Shown here piece by piece: positions 26,476-35,069 of a stretch of 64,000 bases of DNA. Each line of letters opens with the position of its first letter. Positions within the stretch are counted from its first letter, which is position 1. Where the stretch lies: positions 62,001 to 126,000 of the forward strand of contig NZ_JBDKWZ010000017.1 of assembly GCF_039710355.1 (NCBI RefSeq), written 5' to 3'. The translations under genes were made by a program, and so were the position numbers. This stretch comes from Rapidithrix thailandica. Lineage in GTDB: Bacteria > Bacteroidota > Bacteroidia > Cytophagales > Flammeovirgaceae. The notes under the pieces are model-generated. The model worked only from the letters and a program-made list of their open reading frames with translations. It made no database searches and was not told the DNA's origin.

Positions 26476-27270
26476 TTAATCTGCTTCCACAGATATTTCT
26501 CCTAAGTTGCTTACTTCGCCGGTTTTGACATGTACATCTTCAATGACTACTTCATCGTAGTCAAACAGGTTTTCAGGAATAATATTTACTTGGTAAGTTC
26601 CCGGTTTCACCCCTCTAAACAAGAAATTTCCCATAGCGTCAGGGTACGTCCCTAAGGTATCCGTACCTTGAATCGCCAATACTGTTGCATCTGCTTCCAA
26701 AGGAACAATCCAACCTTTAATACTTCCGCTGTTTGCTTCGGCAGTCGCACGGATGACAGGTTTCAAATTATACTTTCCTGAGTTACCTGCTTTTACCACA
26801 GAGCGTGCAGCGTCAAAGTCTAATATTAATGTGTAGGTGATCCCCTCTTTTAATTCCGCATCAATGTTTAATTTTAAACCGGATTGTTGGCCACTAGGCG
26901 TTTTCAGCGGAAGGATATCGTCACCGATTTTTAATGAGTTATTGTCTCCTACTACTAAGCGCAATTGATGTACGGTACCTACCGGAAGTATTACGTCAGC
27001 CAATAAGGTATCGGACCCGGCAGTGAAATCCAATAAGTTGTATACGCCAGTGTGTACACCATCCAAGTCCACCCAACCTTCTTCTCCATCAGTAGTATTG
27101 ATTCTGATACCTTGAATATCCACGTTCACTTCATCGTAATCAGCAGGGGCATCTGTTAACTTTACTTGAAAACGGGCCGTACTGACTTCATCGTCATTGT
27201 TACAGGCTGTTAAGCTCAAAATCCCCAAAAGCATTACTGCTTGAAAGATTAATTTGATTCTTGTCTTCAT
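26476..27270 (-). CDS. DUF4382 lipoprotein with carboxypeptidase-regulatory-like domain
   Basis: The 264-residue protein has a lipobox with Cys23 (LSLTAC). The DUF4382 domain (about 32-180) shows ARFQVKLTDAPADYDEVNVD, YNLLDFTAG and LPVGTVHQLRLVVG, all typical of the family. It is followed by a beta sandwich of the carboxypeptidase D regulatory type (GSIKGWIVPL, NFLFRGVKPGTYQVNI). Proteins of this kind are surface or periplasmic in Bacteroidota with unknown function. Three palindromes lie in the 130 bases upstream, which suggests tight control. Confidence 0.82.
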   Translation of the reverse strand: MKTRIKLIFQAVMLLGILSLTACNNDDEVSTARFQVKLTDAPADYDEVNVDIQGIRINTTDGEEGWVDLDGVHTGVYNLLDFTAGSDTLLADVILPVGTVHQLRLVVGDNNSLKIGDDILPLKTPSGQQSGLKLNIDAELKEGITYTLILDFDAARSVVKAGNSGKYNLKPVIRATAEANSGSIKGWIVPLEADATVLAIQGTDTLGTYPDAMGNFLFRGVKPGTYQVNIIPENLFDYDEVVIEDVHVKTGEVSNLGEISVEAD

Positions 27271-27831
27271 AGTGGCTATTCACTTTTGTTGATACAATAA
27301 TTGTAAGAATAATATTTAATCTTGTAATGTTACAAGCTATATGCCATTAGGCTTTCTTCTTGTAATCATGGAAATTTTATACTTCTCTGTAGAAGTATTG
27401 GTACAGGTTGTGGGAAATAGGGACAGCTTTCGTTTTTTTGAAAAGCCATTTTATGTGGTATTATGAAGTTTTTTTGGATACTCTATAGAATTACTAAGAG
27501 TGCTCAATATGAGTTAAGTACAATTTTTTGTTTTTTACATAAAGTTATTATACTTAGCTCTGGATATTGGGTTATTTAGTTGATAATCAGTGTTTTATAT
27601 AGCCTTTTGAAGGCGGGTAAGGGGGGACTTATTGAGTTGTAAGAAAAAACTGGAAATTTGTTCAGGTTTTATGCCGTATAATTACTTAATTTTGCCCAGC
27701 AATTTCATCATTACAACTATCTTCAATCATACACTAACTAGGGATGCTTTTTGTGTTCCCTATTTTTTTGAGAAGCATTTTTTTTAATTCAAGTATAAAT
27801 TTTCAACCACCTTAAAATCAGTTTATTTATT
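27271..27831. other. Divergent intergenic region with three palindromes
   Basis: Next to the DUF4382 gene lie TACAAT-A-ATTGTA (27293-27305), CTTGTAA-TG-TTACAAG (27321-27336) and ATACTTCT-CTGT-AGAAGTAT (27379-27398). On the other side, TAATTTTG (near 27691-27698) resembles the Bacteroidota -7 element for the plus-strand lipoprotein. No gene was seen. Confidence 0.5.
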
Positions 27832-28632
27832 ATGAAAAAACTAACCCTGTATTTTTTTGCCTTGTTATTCGCAGGTTTTTTTGCCTCTTGTAGTGATGAC
27901 GATGATGATGTGCTTCCTCAAGATAAAGTAAAAATTACTGCTCAAGGATTTGATGCGAAAGAAACCATCACTCTGAAAGAAGGAGAAGTAATCAAAAGAG
28001 AATTTAGAATTGTTTCTGAAGAGAAATTAAGCGCTTTGTTAATTACCTCAAATGGTGGTGTGAGTGAAGATTTGGCAAAAGATGGCGATGCGAAAGGTAA
28101 AAAAGATTTCACCTTTGATTTGGCTGCTGTAGGAAAATTTGCTTCTATCAAAGAAGGAGAATATGTATACACAATCAAGGCTACTGACAAAGATGAAAAT
28201 ACCCAAACACTAACTGTGAATGTGGTAGTATCGAATGATCCTGAAACAACGTTGTTAGATGCTGCTAAAGCTTTTGAATTCAAAAGAGAGGGCGGTAACG
28301 ATGGTACGGGTTTAGAGGAATTCGGCCTTGCCTGGACTTCTAACACTACTACTCATGCCGTGATCAAGAAAGGGGCTGACAAATTTGTGAAATTTGATGA
28401 TGCTGAAAAGTGGGAAAGCATTACTACAAAAGAAGCTTTGAAAGCTGCTGTAGATGCTGCTACAGGTATCACTGAATTTAAAGAAATAAAGTCTACTGAG
28501 AACGGTACTTACAATTTTGTAGTAGCGACTCAAAAAGGCGATACTTATTACATCTTGCACATCACTAAGGGTGAAGTAACTTCATCCGGAGCCGGTACTA
28601 CCATTACTATCACAGGTCAGTACAAAATGTAA
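27832..28632 (+). CDS. Acidic lipoprotein of unknown function
   Basis: The 266-residue protein has a lipobox with Cys20 (GFFASC) followed by SDDDDD, an acidic start typical of surface-exported Bacteroidota lipoproteins. The mature part is Lys/Asp/Thr-rich: KITAQGFDAKETITLKEGEV, an Ig-like strand set ending YVYTIKATDKDENTQTLTVN, and a second repeat-like half (FVKFDDAEKWESITTKEALK). I do not recognise a specific family. Codon use looks more AT-rich and regular than neighbours, which often marks a highly expressed surface protein. It ends at a perfect 19-base-stem terminator. Confidence 0.6.
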   Translation: MKKLTLYFFALLFAGFFASCSDDDDDVLPQDKVKITAQGFDAKETITLKEGEVIKREFRIVSEEKLSALLITSNGGVSEDLAKDGDAKGKKDFTFDLAAVGKFASIKEGEYVYTIKATDKDENTQTLTVNVVVSNDPETTLLDAAKAFEFKREGGNDGTGLEEFGLAWTSNTTTHAVIKKGADKFVKFDDAEKWESITTKEALKAAVDAATGITEFKEIKSTENGTYNFVVATQKGDTYYILHITKGEVTSSGAGTTITITGQYKM

Positions 28633-28656
28633 GCATCCGTTTTAAGTTCTTCATAA

Positions 28657-28697
28657 AAACAAAAGAGGCTTGGTGGAACACCAAGCCTCTTTTGTTT
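28657..28697. terminator. Bidirectional intrinsic terminator
   Basis: AAACAAAAGAGGCTTGGTG (28657-28675) pairs perfectly with its complement at 28679-28697 around GAA, with A-run and T-run flanks, between two convergent genes. Confidence 0.92.
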
Positions 28698-28714
28698 ACT
28701 ATGGAAAAAAGGTT

Positions 28715-29566
28715 TCACTTTTTCTTTTTCGAGCGTTTGATATCGCTTTTTAGACCTTTGTATTGGACCAGGTCTACTTTTACTGCTCCTACAAACATTT
28801 TTGCTTCAATCTTTAAAGGGACCCGGTTCTCATCATTGGTGACCCAGAATTTAATCGAATGTTCTCCGTCAAATAAAGAGTTCTCTGGCATCACAGGAGA
28901 CATGACGTAACAGTCGATCTTACCGAAATTAGAGCGTACTTGGTCTTTGCCTAAATACTTTACCTTAAAGTCATAAACCTTGTCTTCAAAAAACGCAGGC
29001 ATAGAGATATGATCTCCTTCACGCAAGCGGTCAAACTCAATGGTTCGCAAGTAATAATAGCCGCTGATGATGTCTTGGGCATATCTGGGAATTGTGAAGG
29101 ATTCCAAGGAATACTTACCATTTTTTGTTTGCTCCACTTTTGCCGTTTGCTTTTTATGGTCAAACCATGTCGTTTCCTTTAGCCGATAGGGAGAGCTGGC
29201 CACAGGGCCTTCGGTGATGTCCCGGTAAAACTTATGCGGCATGATGGAAGCTGTGTCGATGTAAGAGACCCAGGTATCTTTGATATTCATGACCATACCG
29301 AAAGTGCCGATGGATTTCCCTTCTACGGTTACTTTATAACATGGACGATTGTTAAGGGAATGAACAGCATTGTCTAAATGAATCACTGCTTTGCCGGCAG
29401 TAAAAAAACCGTAGGAGGCTTCATAAGTGAGCTCTTCTCCTTTGGAAAAATCACTGTTTTTCAAAGAGCGGAATTCTTCTTCGTCAAACAGCAACTGGGA
29501 AGACTGCCGGAAGGAAGTACATAAAAGAATTAGGCAAAAAAGCGTTGCAAGCCGGTTCATTGTCAT
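28715..29566 (-). CDS. DUF3108 protein, secreted
   Basis: The 283-residue protein has a signal sequence (MTMNRLATLFCLILLCTSF; a second ATG two codons later is equally possible). The rest matches DUF3108: GEELTYEASYGFFTAGKAVI, a KDTWVSYIDTASIMPHKFYR block, and FWVTNDENRVPLKIEAKMFV near the end. These periplasmic beta-sheet proteins may bind lipids, but no function is proved. The C-terminus is a Lys/Arg tail (DIKRSKKKK). It is convergent with the acidic lipoprotein gene and shares its terminator. Confidence 0.82.
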   Translation of the reverse strand: MTMNRLATLFCLILLCTSFRQSSQLLFDEEEFRSLKNSDFSKGEELTYEASYGFFTAGKAVIHLDNAVHSLNNRPCYKVTVEGKSIGTFGMVMNIKDTWVSYIDTASIMPHKFYRDITEGPVASSPYRLKETTWFDHKKQTAKVEQTKNGKYSLESFTIPRYAQDIISGYYYLRTIEFDRLREGDHISMPAFFEDKVYDFKVKYLGKDQVRSNFGKIDCYVMSPVMPENSLFDGEHSIKFWVTNDENRVPLKIEAKMFVGAVKVDLVQYKGLKSDIKRSKKKK

Positions 29567-30153
29567 TATGTTTTTATTGTTTTAAATAGTATTCAAAAAC
29601 AAATCATTGAAATGGATAAGGTTAATTTGTATTACTGTCCTTAAAAGGAGAGCCAGAGGGAATTTTTCCACATATTTCAAATGCTTGTGCAATTCATTCC
29701 TATATATCATAACTGGAATCAGTCCTCCTTGGATATCTTGCAATTACAAAATTACGATTTCTGCGAATTTGTTTTTGAATATCCTGTGATTCTTTTATGA
29801 ACCTTAGAGTATGTTTAAAATTCTTTTTTGGCGGTAAAAATTCTCAGTTTAGGGTTCTTAAAAATACTAAACTGAGGTTGATGAACTGAGTATTTTTGAC
29901 CCAAAGGGTGAAATTTAAAGATGCTCTTAATGGAAAGGGAAATAGAGAGTTGTCTACTTGTTTCATTTTCTTTATTGAGCCGCCTGTATTTATATGACAG
30001 GTTAAATATATTTGCCTCCGATCTTAAATAAAAACAATCAGGGGAAGTTTTTTCAGAATCAATGGAATGCTTGGCTGAGCCTGATTTTTTTCCAGGGTTG
30101 GAAATTGAAGTGATAGACATAGTACATTTTTATACGTAACAGACATTCGACAA
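29567..30153. other. Divergent intergenic region between the DUF3108 gene and tatD
   Basis: A perfect 10-base inverted repeat CTCAGTTTAG/CTAAACTGAG lies at 29843-29876. A 101-codon frame on the minus strand (29815-30120) ends at this hairpin, but its composition and lack of any recognisable motif make it doubtful. No RNA gene was seen. Confidence 0.35.
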
Positions 30154-30921
30154 ATGATAGATTCTCACGCACATATATATTCTTCCAAGTTCAGTAAGGA
30201 CAGAGAGAGTGTTTTACAGCGGGCACGTGAAGCCGGAGTTACCCAAATACTCATGCCGAATATCGATAGTAGTTCTATCGTAGCCATGTTTGGAGTAGAA
30301 GATCAGCATCCTGACTTTTGTAAGTCAATGATGGGCTTGCATCCGTGCTCAGTCAAAGAAGATTTTGAAAAAGAATTGGAAATTGTAGAAATGTGGTTGT
30401 CAACGGACAAGCGCAATTTTGTGGCGGTAGGGGAGATGGGGCTGGACTTATATTGGGACAAAAGCTTTTACCCCCAACAAGCGGAGGCTTTTAAAATACA
30501 GGTTGCCTGGGCTAAAAAATATGCATTGCCTGTTGTGTTGCATGCACGGGATGCCATGAGCGAAACGATTGCCCTTTTAGAAGAGTTGAAAGATGAAAAA
30601 CTGACCGGGGTTTTGCATTGCTTTACCGGCAGCCTGGAGGAAGCGCAACAATTAATTGAAATGGGGTTTTATTTGGGCATTGGCGGAGTGGCCACTTTCA
30701 AGAAAGGAGGTTTGGATAAAGTGCTTCCCCATATCCCATTGGAACAGTTATTATTGGAAACGGATTGTCCTTATTTAGCTCCGGTACCGTACCGCGGAAA
30801 GCGCAATGAGCCCGGTTATACACGCTTTGTCGCAGAAAAAGTAGCGGAATATCAACACTTGGATATACAAGAGGTGATTGCCCAGACAACAGCAAACACC
30901 AAGCAACTTTTTAAATTATAA
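30154..30921 (+). CDS. tatD: TatD-family metal-dependent DNase
   Basis: The 255-residue protein is a TIM-barrel hydrolase of the amidohydrolase superfamily. Metal ligands of TatD/YcfH enzymes are present: His-x-His in MIDSHAHIY, Glu in GEMGLDLYWD, His in VLHARDA, His in LHCFTGS and Asp in ETDCPYLAP. It should act as a cytosolic exonuclease, linked in other bacteria to DNA repair and decay. The gene starts a block (tatD, ansA, tRNA-Ser, exbB) that I recall as conserved in Bacteroidota. Confidence 0.93.
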   Translation: MIDSHAHIYSSKFSKDRESVLQRAREAGVTQILMPNIDSSSIVAMFGVEDQHPDFCKSMMGLHPCSVKEDFEKELEIVEMWLSTDKRNFVAVGEMGLDLYWDKSFYPQQAEAFKIQVAWAKKYALPVVLHARDAMSETIALLEELKDEKLTGVLHCFTGSLEEAQQLIEMGFYLGIGGVATFKKGGLDKVLPHIPLEQLLLETDCPYLAPVPYRGKRNEPGYTRFVAEKVAEYQHLDIQEVIAQTTANTKQLFKL

Positions 30922-30960
30922 AAGCGGACGTTTCTCATAAGGTTTGCAGGGAAGAGAGGG

Positions 30961-30994
30961 AGGCCGGCATCCATTTATGGAATCGGCCCGGCCT
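30961..30994. terminator. GC-rich hairpin between tatD and ansA
   Basis: AGGCCGG (30961-30967) pairs with CCGGCCT (30988-30994), and the loop contains a smaller CCATTTATGG fold. No T-run follows, so it may be an mRNA-processing or attenuating stem rather than a full terminator. Confidence 0.4.
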
Positions 30995-31094
30995 GAAAAA
31001 CGAAGGAAATTAATTATTTGGGTAGTGGATAAAATTCGTGCGAAATTGTTTAATTTTCCGGCTTAATTGGAACAAATTTTACTAACAAAAGCCA

Positions 31095-32168
31095 ATGACG
31101 CAATACTACAAAACCGTAAATATCAACACTGCATCTCCGGAAACTTCTGACACTTCTATTCTGATTATCTATACCGGGGGGACCATCGGTATGGATTATG
31201 ATTATGAAACCGGAAGTTTAATTCCCTTCGATTTTGAGAAGATCATGGAGAAAGTTCCTGAGTTAAAGCGGTTTAACTTTGAACTGACGGTGCTTTCCTT
31301 TGAACATTTGATCGATTCTTCGGATATCAAAACCAGGCACTGGCTCAACCTGGCGAAAATTATTGAAGACTTTTATGATGAATACGATGGTTTTGTAATA
31401 TTGCATGGGACGGATACCATGGCTTATAGTGCATCCGCTTTAAGTTTTTTGACTGAGAACCTGGGCAAACCCATAATTTTTACCGGAGCGCAATTGCCTA
31501 TTGGAGCTTCCCGTACCGATGCCCGCGAAAATTTAATTTCCGCCTTGGAAATTGCATCGACTCAAGAAGAAGACGGTCGTCCACTCGTTCCGGAAGTCTG
31601 TATTTATTTTGATCATTACCTGTTGAGAGGCAATCGGTCGAAAAAAGTGCAAAGCATGAACTTTACGGCTTTTGAATCACACAACCTTCCTCCTTTGGCT
31701 GTAGCGGGAATCCATATAGATTTTAATCACGGACTTTTAAGGCCGGATCCCGAGGAACCTGTGCATATTTATAGAGAGCTCAACGAGAATGTAATTATTT
31801 TAAAATTATTTCCGGGCATTAACCAGGCATACCTCGAGTCCATTTTGAGCATTCCTAATTTAAAAGGGGTGGTGATGGAGACCTATGGCTCGGGAAATGC
31901 CCCGACAGCTCCTTGGTTTTTAAATTGTTTGAAAAGAGCGTTGGACAAAGGAATATACATTTATAACGTTTCCCAATGCAGTGGAGGGCACGTCTTACAA
32001 GGGCGCTATGCCACCAGTAAACACCTGAGTGACATAGGAGTAATCAGTGGCGGGGATATTACTTCAGAGGCAGCCATCACCAAAATGATGTTTGTGCTGG
32101 CCAATGAAAAAAGAGAAGAAAAAATCAGATGTTTGTTAACAAACTCGATTCGGGGGGAAATCAGTTGA
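31095..32168 (+). CDS. ansA: Type I L-asparaginase
   Basis: The 357-residue enzyme hydrolyses asparagine to aspartate and ammonia in the cytosol. It has both asparaginase signatures: IIYTGGTIGM (Thr27 and Thr30 nearby) and FVILHGTDTMAYSASALSFL with the catalytic Thr-Asp pair. There is no signal peptide, which fits the low-affinity type I form. The C-terminal domain includes YNVSQCSGGHVLQGRY. It follows tatD by 173 bases with a hairpin between. Confidence 0.93.
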   Translation: MTQYYKTVNINTASPETSDTSILIIYTGGTIGMDYDYETGSLIPFDFEKIMEKVPELKRFNFELTVLSFEHLIDSSDIKTRHWLNLAKIIEDFYDEYDGFVILHGTDTMAYSASALSFLTENLGKPIIFTGAQLPIGASRTDARENLISALEIASTQEEDGRPLVPEVCIYFDHYLLRGNRSKKVQSMNFTAFESHNLPPLAVAGIHIDFNHGLLRPDPEEPVHIYRELNENVIILKLFPGINQAYLESILSIPNLKGVVMETYGSGNAPTAPWFLNCLKRALDKGIYIYNVSQCSGGHVLQGRYATSKHLSDIGVISGGDITSEAAITKMMFVLANEKREEKIRCLLTNSIRGEIS

Positions 32169-32377
32169 GATTTTTTATATATATTCGCTCCTTAAGTAAA
32201 GCAAAGAAGTTGCTTATAGCTTGGAAAAGGGCAAATCTCTTACAACAAAATATTTAATTGTAAAATTTGCATAAAGCTATTTTTATTAATTTATTTGTGC
32301 GTTCGATAATTAAAAACTTCTCAAAGAATTGTCCTATCAACGCCAGCTGCGTGTTCTTTGAACAATGAAATACAAAC

Positions 32378-32467
32378 GGAGAGGTGACCGAGTGGCTGAA
32401 GGTGCTCGCCTGGAAAGCGGGTGTACTCTTAATCTGGGTACCGAGGGTTCGAATCCCTCTCTCTCCG
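32378..32467 (+). tRNA. tRNA-Ser (anticodon GGA)
   Basis: The 90-base sequence folds into a class II tRNA with a long variable arm. The acceptor GGAGAGG pairs with TCTCTCC (one G-T), the anticodon stem CTCGC/GCGGG encloses the loop CTGGAAA with anticodon GGA, and the T arm is GAGGG-TTCGAAT-CCCTC. The discriminator is G and the 3' CCA is not encoded (CTA follows). It reads UCC and UCU codons. Confidence 0.95.
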
Positions 32468-32550
32468 CTACAATTTTGAATTGAAAATTGAAGTTTGTTT
32501 AAACTGGTTAAGTACACAAATCAAACGTATTGAAATCTAAACATTTAATT

Positions 32551-33396
32551 ATGAAACGATTACTTGCATCTCTGTTGTGTTTCTGTGCGCTGACTATTGG
32601 GGTGAACTTTAGCCTTATAGCACAAGACGAAAACAACCAAACTGAGGAGACTGCTTCTGAAGCTGTTGAATCAACACCTACTGAAACTCCTGTTTCTAAC
32701 GCTAATACGACTGAGGTAACTCAAGATGACGTAGAGAGTGGAGGAGAAGAAAGCTTTCACCAAATCGTCAAAGACAAATTTATCGAAGGTGGACCTTTGT
32801 TTATGGGGGTCGTATTGATCTGTTTGATTTTAGGTTTGGCTGTGGCAATTGAAAGAATTATTACCCTAAATTTAGCTACCACTAACACTAATAAGTTATT
32901 AAACAATGTAGAGAAAGCTTTGGAAGAAGGTGGTGTGGAAACTGCTATTGAAGTAACTAAAGCTACTCGTGGACCTGTCGCTTCTATCTTTACTCAAGGT
33001 TTGATGCGTTACTCTGAAGGTATCGAAATGGTAGAGAAGTCTATCGTCTCTTACGGTTCCGTAGAAATGGGACGTTTGGAAAAAGGTCTTGTTTGGATCT
33101 CATTGTTTATCTCATTGGCTCCGATGTTGGGTTTCATGGGTACGGTAATTGGTATGATCGGTGCCTTTGACTCTATCGAAGCTGCGGGTGATATTTCTCC
33201 TTCATTGGTTGCCGGAGGTATTAAAGTTGCTCTTTTGACAACTGTAGCCGGTTTGATCGTTGCGGTTATCTTGCAGTTGTTTTACAACTACTGTGTCTCT
33301 AAAATTGACTCTTTAGTGAACAGAATGGAGGATGCTTCTATCTCTTTAGTAGATATTTTGGTGAAGTACAACCTTACGAAGAAATCTGTTGCTTAA
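32551..33396 (+). CDS. exbB: ExbB/TolQ/MotA-family proton channel
   Basis: The 281-residue protein starts at ATG 32551 with a signal-like helix (MKRLLASLLCFCALTIGVNF) and an acidic Glu/Thr-rich linker of about 45 residues, an N-terminal extension common in Bacteroidota. Three transmembrane helices follow: about 75-97 (GPLFMGVVLICLILGLAVAI), 165-190 (SLFISLAPMLGFMGTVIGMI) and 210-240 (KVALLTTVAGLIVAVILQLF). The conserved MLGFMGTVIGM and LLTTVAGL segments are MotA/ExbB hallmarks. With ExbD it converts proton flow to force for TonB-type transport or gliding. It heads a four-gene operon. Confidence 0.93.
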   Translation: MKRLLASLLCFCALTIGVNFSLIAQDENNQTEETASEAVESTPTETPVSNANTTEVTQDDVESGGEESFHQIVKDKFIEGGPLFMGVVLICLILGLAVAIERIITLNLATTNTNKLLNNVEKALEEGGVETAIEVTKATRGPVASIFTQGLMRYSEGIEMVEKSIVSYGSVEMGRLEKGLVWISLFISLAPMLGFMGTVIGMIGAFDSIEAAGDISPSLVAGGIKVALLTTVAGLIVAVILQLFYNYCVSKIDSLVNRMEDASISLVDILVKYNLTKKSVA

Positions 33397-33415
33397 TTAA
33401 AAAAGAAATAGCTTT

Positions 33416-33751
33416 ATGGATATAGAAAGTATAACTACCGGTACATTACTTCCTCTAGCTTATCTTCTTGTTGGTTTGGCCATCTTGGCAGCGATTGTAG
33501 GTTTTGTGTTGAATGCTGTAGCCAACCCTCAGAATTTAATGAAGAGCGTAGCGGGAGTCGTTCTATTGCTAGTACTGTTCGGACTCGGATACGGATTGGC
33601 AAGTAATGAAGTCACTGCAAAAGCCCTAGAGTTTCAGGTGAATGCCGATTCATCTAAGTTGATTGGTGGAATGTTGATTATGATGTATGAATTGCTGATT
33701 GTCGCTTTTGTAGGAATTATTTTTACAGAAATCGTTAAGCTCGTAAAATAA
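33416..33751 (+). CDS. Small three-helix membrane protein in the ExbBD operon
   Basis: The 111-residue protein has three hydrophobic segments: about 10-35 (LPLAYLLVGLAILAAIVGFV), 45-66 (SVAGVVLLLVLFGLGYGLAS) and 88-110. Between the last two is a hydrophilic periplasmic-looking loop. It is translated between exbB (19 bases upstream) and the first exbD (5 bases downstream), so it must be made with them. I do not know a named family; it may be a Bacteroidota-specific accessory subunit of the proton channel complex. Confidence 0.75.
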   Translation: MDIESITTGTLLPLAYLLVGLAILAAIVGFVLNAVANPQNLMKSVAGVVLLLVLFGLGYGLASNEVTAKALEFQVNADSSKLIGGMLIMMYELLIVAFVGIIFTEIVKLVK

Positions 33752-33756
33752 TTATT

Positions 33757-34308
33757 ATGGGACGAAAAAATAGAGAGGAAACAACCGTCAATGCCAGTTC
33801 AATGGCGGATATTGCATTCCTGCTCTTAATCTTTTTCTTGGTTACTACCACAATCGCCTCTGATAAGGGGATTGCGGTACTGCTCCCTCCTAAAAAAGAA
33901 GATCAGCAGGATGTGAAGATCAATCAGCGTAATATTTTTAAAGTGCTGGTTAACTCTTCCGACCGCCTTCTTGTAGAAGAAGAACCTACTGAGGTGGAAG
34001 AAATCAGGGAAAAAGTGAAAAAATTTGTAACGAATAACGGAAAGGATCCTAAGCTTTCTGAAAGCCCGGACAAGGCGGTCGTCTCCTTGAAAACGGATAG
34101 GGGAACCAGCTACGAAATGTATATCAGAGTATACGATGAGCTGAAAAGAGCCTATAACGAGCTGAGAGCGGCCCATGTGGGATTGACATTGGAGCAATTC
34201 AATGAATTAGATCCTAAGGACCCTGACCAGAATGAGTTACTAGAGCGAGCTAAAAAGGCATATAAGATTCAAATCTCTGATGCCGAACCTACTGACGTAG
34301 GTAACTAA
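33757..34308 (+). CDS. exbD: ExbD/TolR-family protein, first copy
   Basis: The 183-residue protein has a short cytoplasmic start, one transmembrane helix at about 18-38 (MADIAFLLLIFFLVTTTIAS) with the conserved proton-carrying Asp18, and a periplasmic domain. The latter has an unusually long C-terminal part that ends in an acidic region (LDPKDPDQNELLERAKKAYK). It should pair with the ExbB upstream. The start lies five bases after the previous stop, so translation is coupled. Confidence 0.92.
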   Translation: MGRKNREETTVNASSMADIAFLLLIFFLVTTTIASDKGIAVLLPPKKEDQQDVKINQRNIFKVLVNSSDRLLVEEEPTEVEEIREKVKKFVTNNGKDPKLSESPDKAVVSLKTDRGTSYEMYIRVYDELKRAYNELRAAHVGLTLEQFNELDPKDPDQNELLERAKKAYKIQISDAEPTDVGN

Positions 34309-34355
34309 ACAAGCAGCTGGACGTTTTTTATCGAATTTGAAAAAAGTTAGAAATT

Positions 34356-34814
34356 ATGTCTAAGTTCAAGAAAAAAACAAAAACCAGCCAGGAGATCCCT
34401 ACTTCAGCTCTTCCGGATATTATCTTCATGTTGTTGTTCTTCTTTATGGTGACAACAGTGATGCGGGAAACGGATTTGTTGGTAGAACAGAGTTTGCCAG
34501 ATGCTACTCAACTGCAAAAGCTCGAGAAAAAATCCCTGGTGAGTTACCTTTGGATTGGAAAACCGAAAGATATAAGTAAATACGGAGAAGCACCTAGAAT
34601 TCAAGCGAATGACGTGCTGATTCAACCAAAGGAGATTCCTCAGTTTGTTTTGCAAGAGAAAGATAAGTTGGATGAGGTAGAAAGAGACAAAATTACCATT
34701 TCACTCAAAATTGACCGTGAAACCAAAATGGGAATTGTCTCAGATGTAAGACAAGAATTGAGAGAAGCAAATGCATTGAAAGTGAACTACTCAAGTGTGA
34801 AAGGACAACTGTAA
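34356..34814 (+). CDS. exbD: ExbD/TolR-family protein, second copy
   Basis: The 152-residue protein has Asp21 at the start of its transmembrane helix (ALPDIIFMLLFFFMVTTVMR) and a shorter periplasmic domain than the first copy. Two different ExbD proteins beside one ExbB is normal in Bacteroidota and suggests a mixed-subunit complex. It ends the operon at a strong terminator. Confidence 0.92.
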   Translation: MSKFKKKTKTSQEIPTSALPDIIFMLLFFFMVTTVMRETDLLVEQSLPDATQLQKLEKKSLVSYLWIGKPKDISKYGEAPRIQANDVLIQPKEIPQFVLQEKDKLDEVERDKITISLKIDRETKMGIVSDVRQELREANALKVNYSSVKGQL

Positions 34815-34838
34815 CACAGTAGCTTTCTTTAAAGAATA

Positions 34839-34876
34839 GTAAAAAGGTCTTTTGAGCAATCAAAAGACCTTTTTAC
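34839..34876 (+). terminator. Intrinsic terminator of the ExbBD operon
   Basis: GTAAAAAGGTCTTTTGA (34839-34855) pairs perfectly with TCAAAAGACCTTTTTAC (34860-34876) around a four-base loop. The next gene is on the opposite strand. Confidence 0.9.
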
Positions 34877-35069
34877 GTTTTACACTCTTTTGGAAAAATA
34901 CCTAGTGCAGAAGTGGCTATTGCAGGAGGAAAGCCTCTTGCTGATTGTGATGATGACAAAAAATAAGTGGGATGAAAAGGTGCTCTCTTAAGTGTTATGC
35001 TGAACCCGGGATTGTAGAATAATAGTGCGGTGAATTGCCTATGTTACAGTATCTGAAAGTGAGAGGTTG

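Noticed and set aside
29815..30120. 101-codon minus-strand frame before tatD
   Set aside because: It has no recognisable motif or signal peptide, a Ser/Lys/Phe-rich random look, and ends within a hairpin. Kept only as intergenic.
32254..32517. 87-codon minus-strand frame across the tRNA-Ser gene, containing GERGIRTLGT and FQASTFSHS
   Set aside because: This is the well-known spurious translation of the antisense strand of tRNA-Ser. The tRNA itself explains the sequence.
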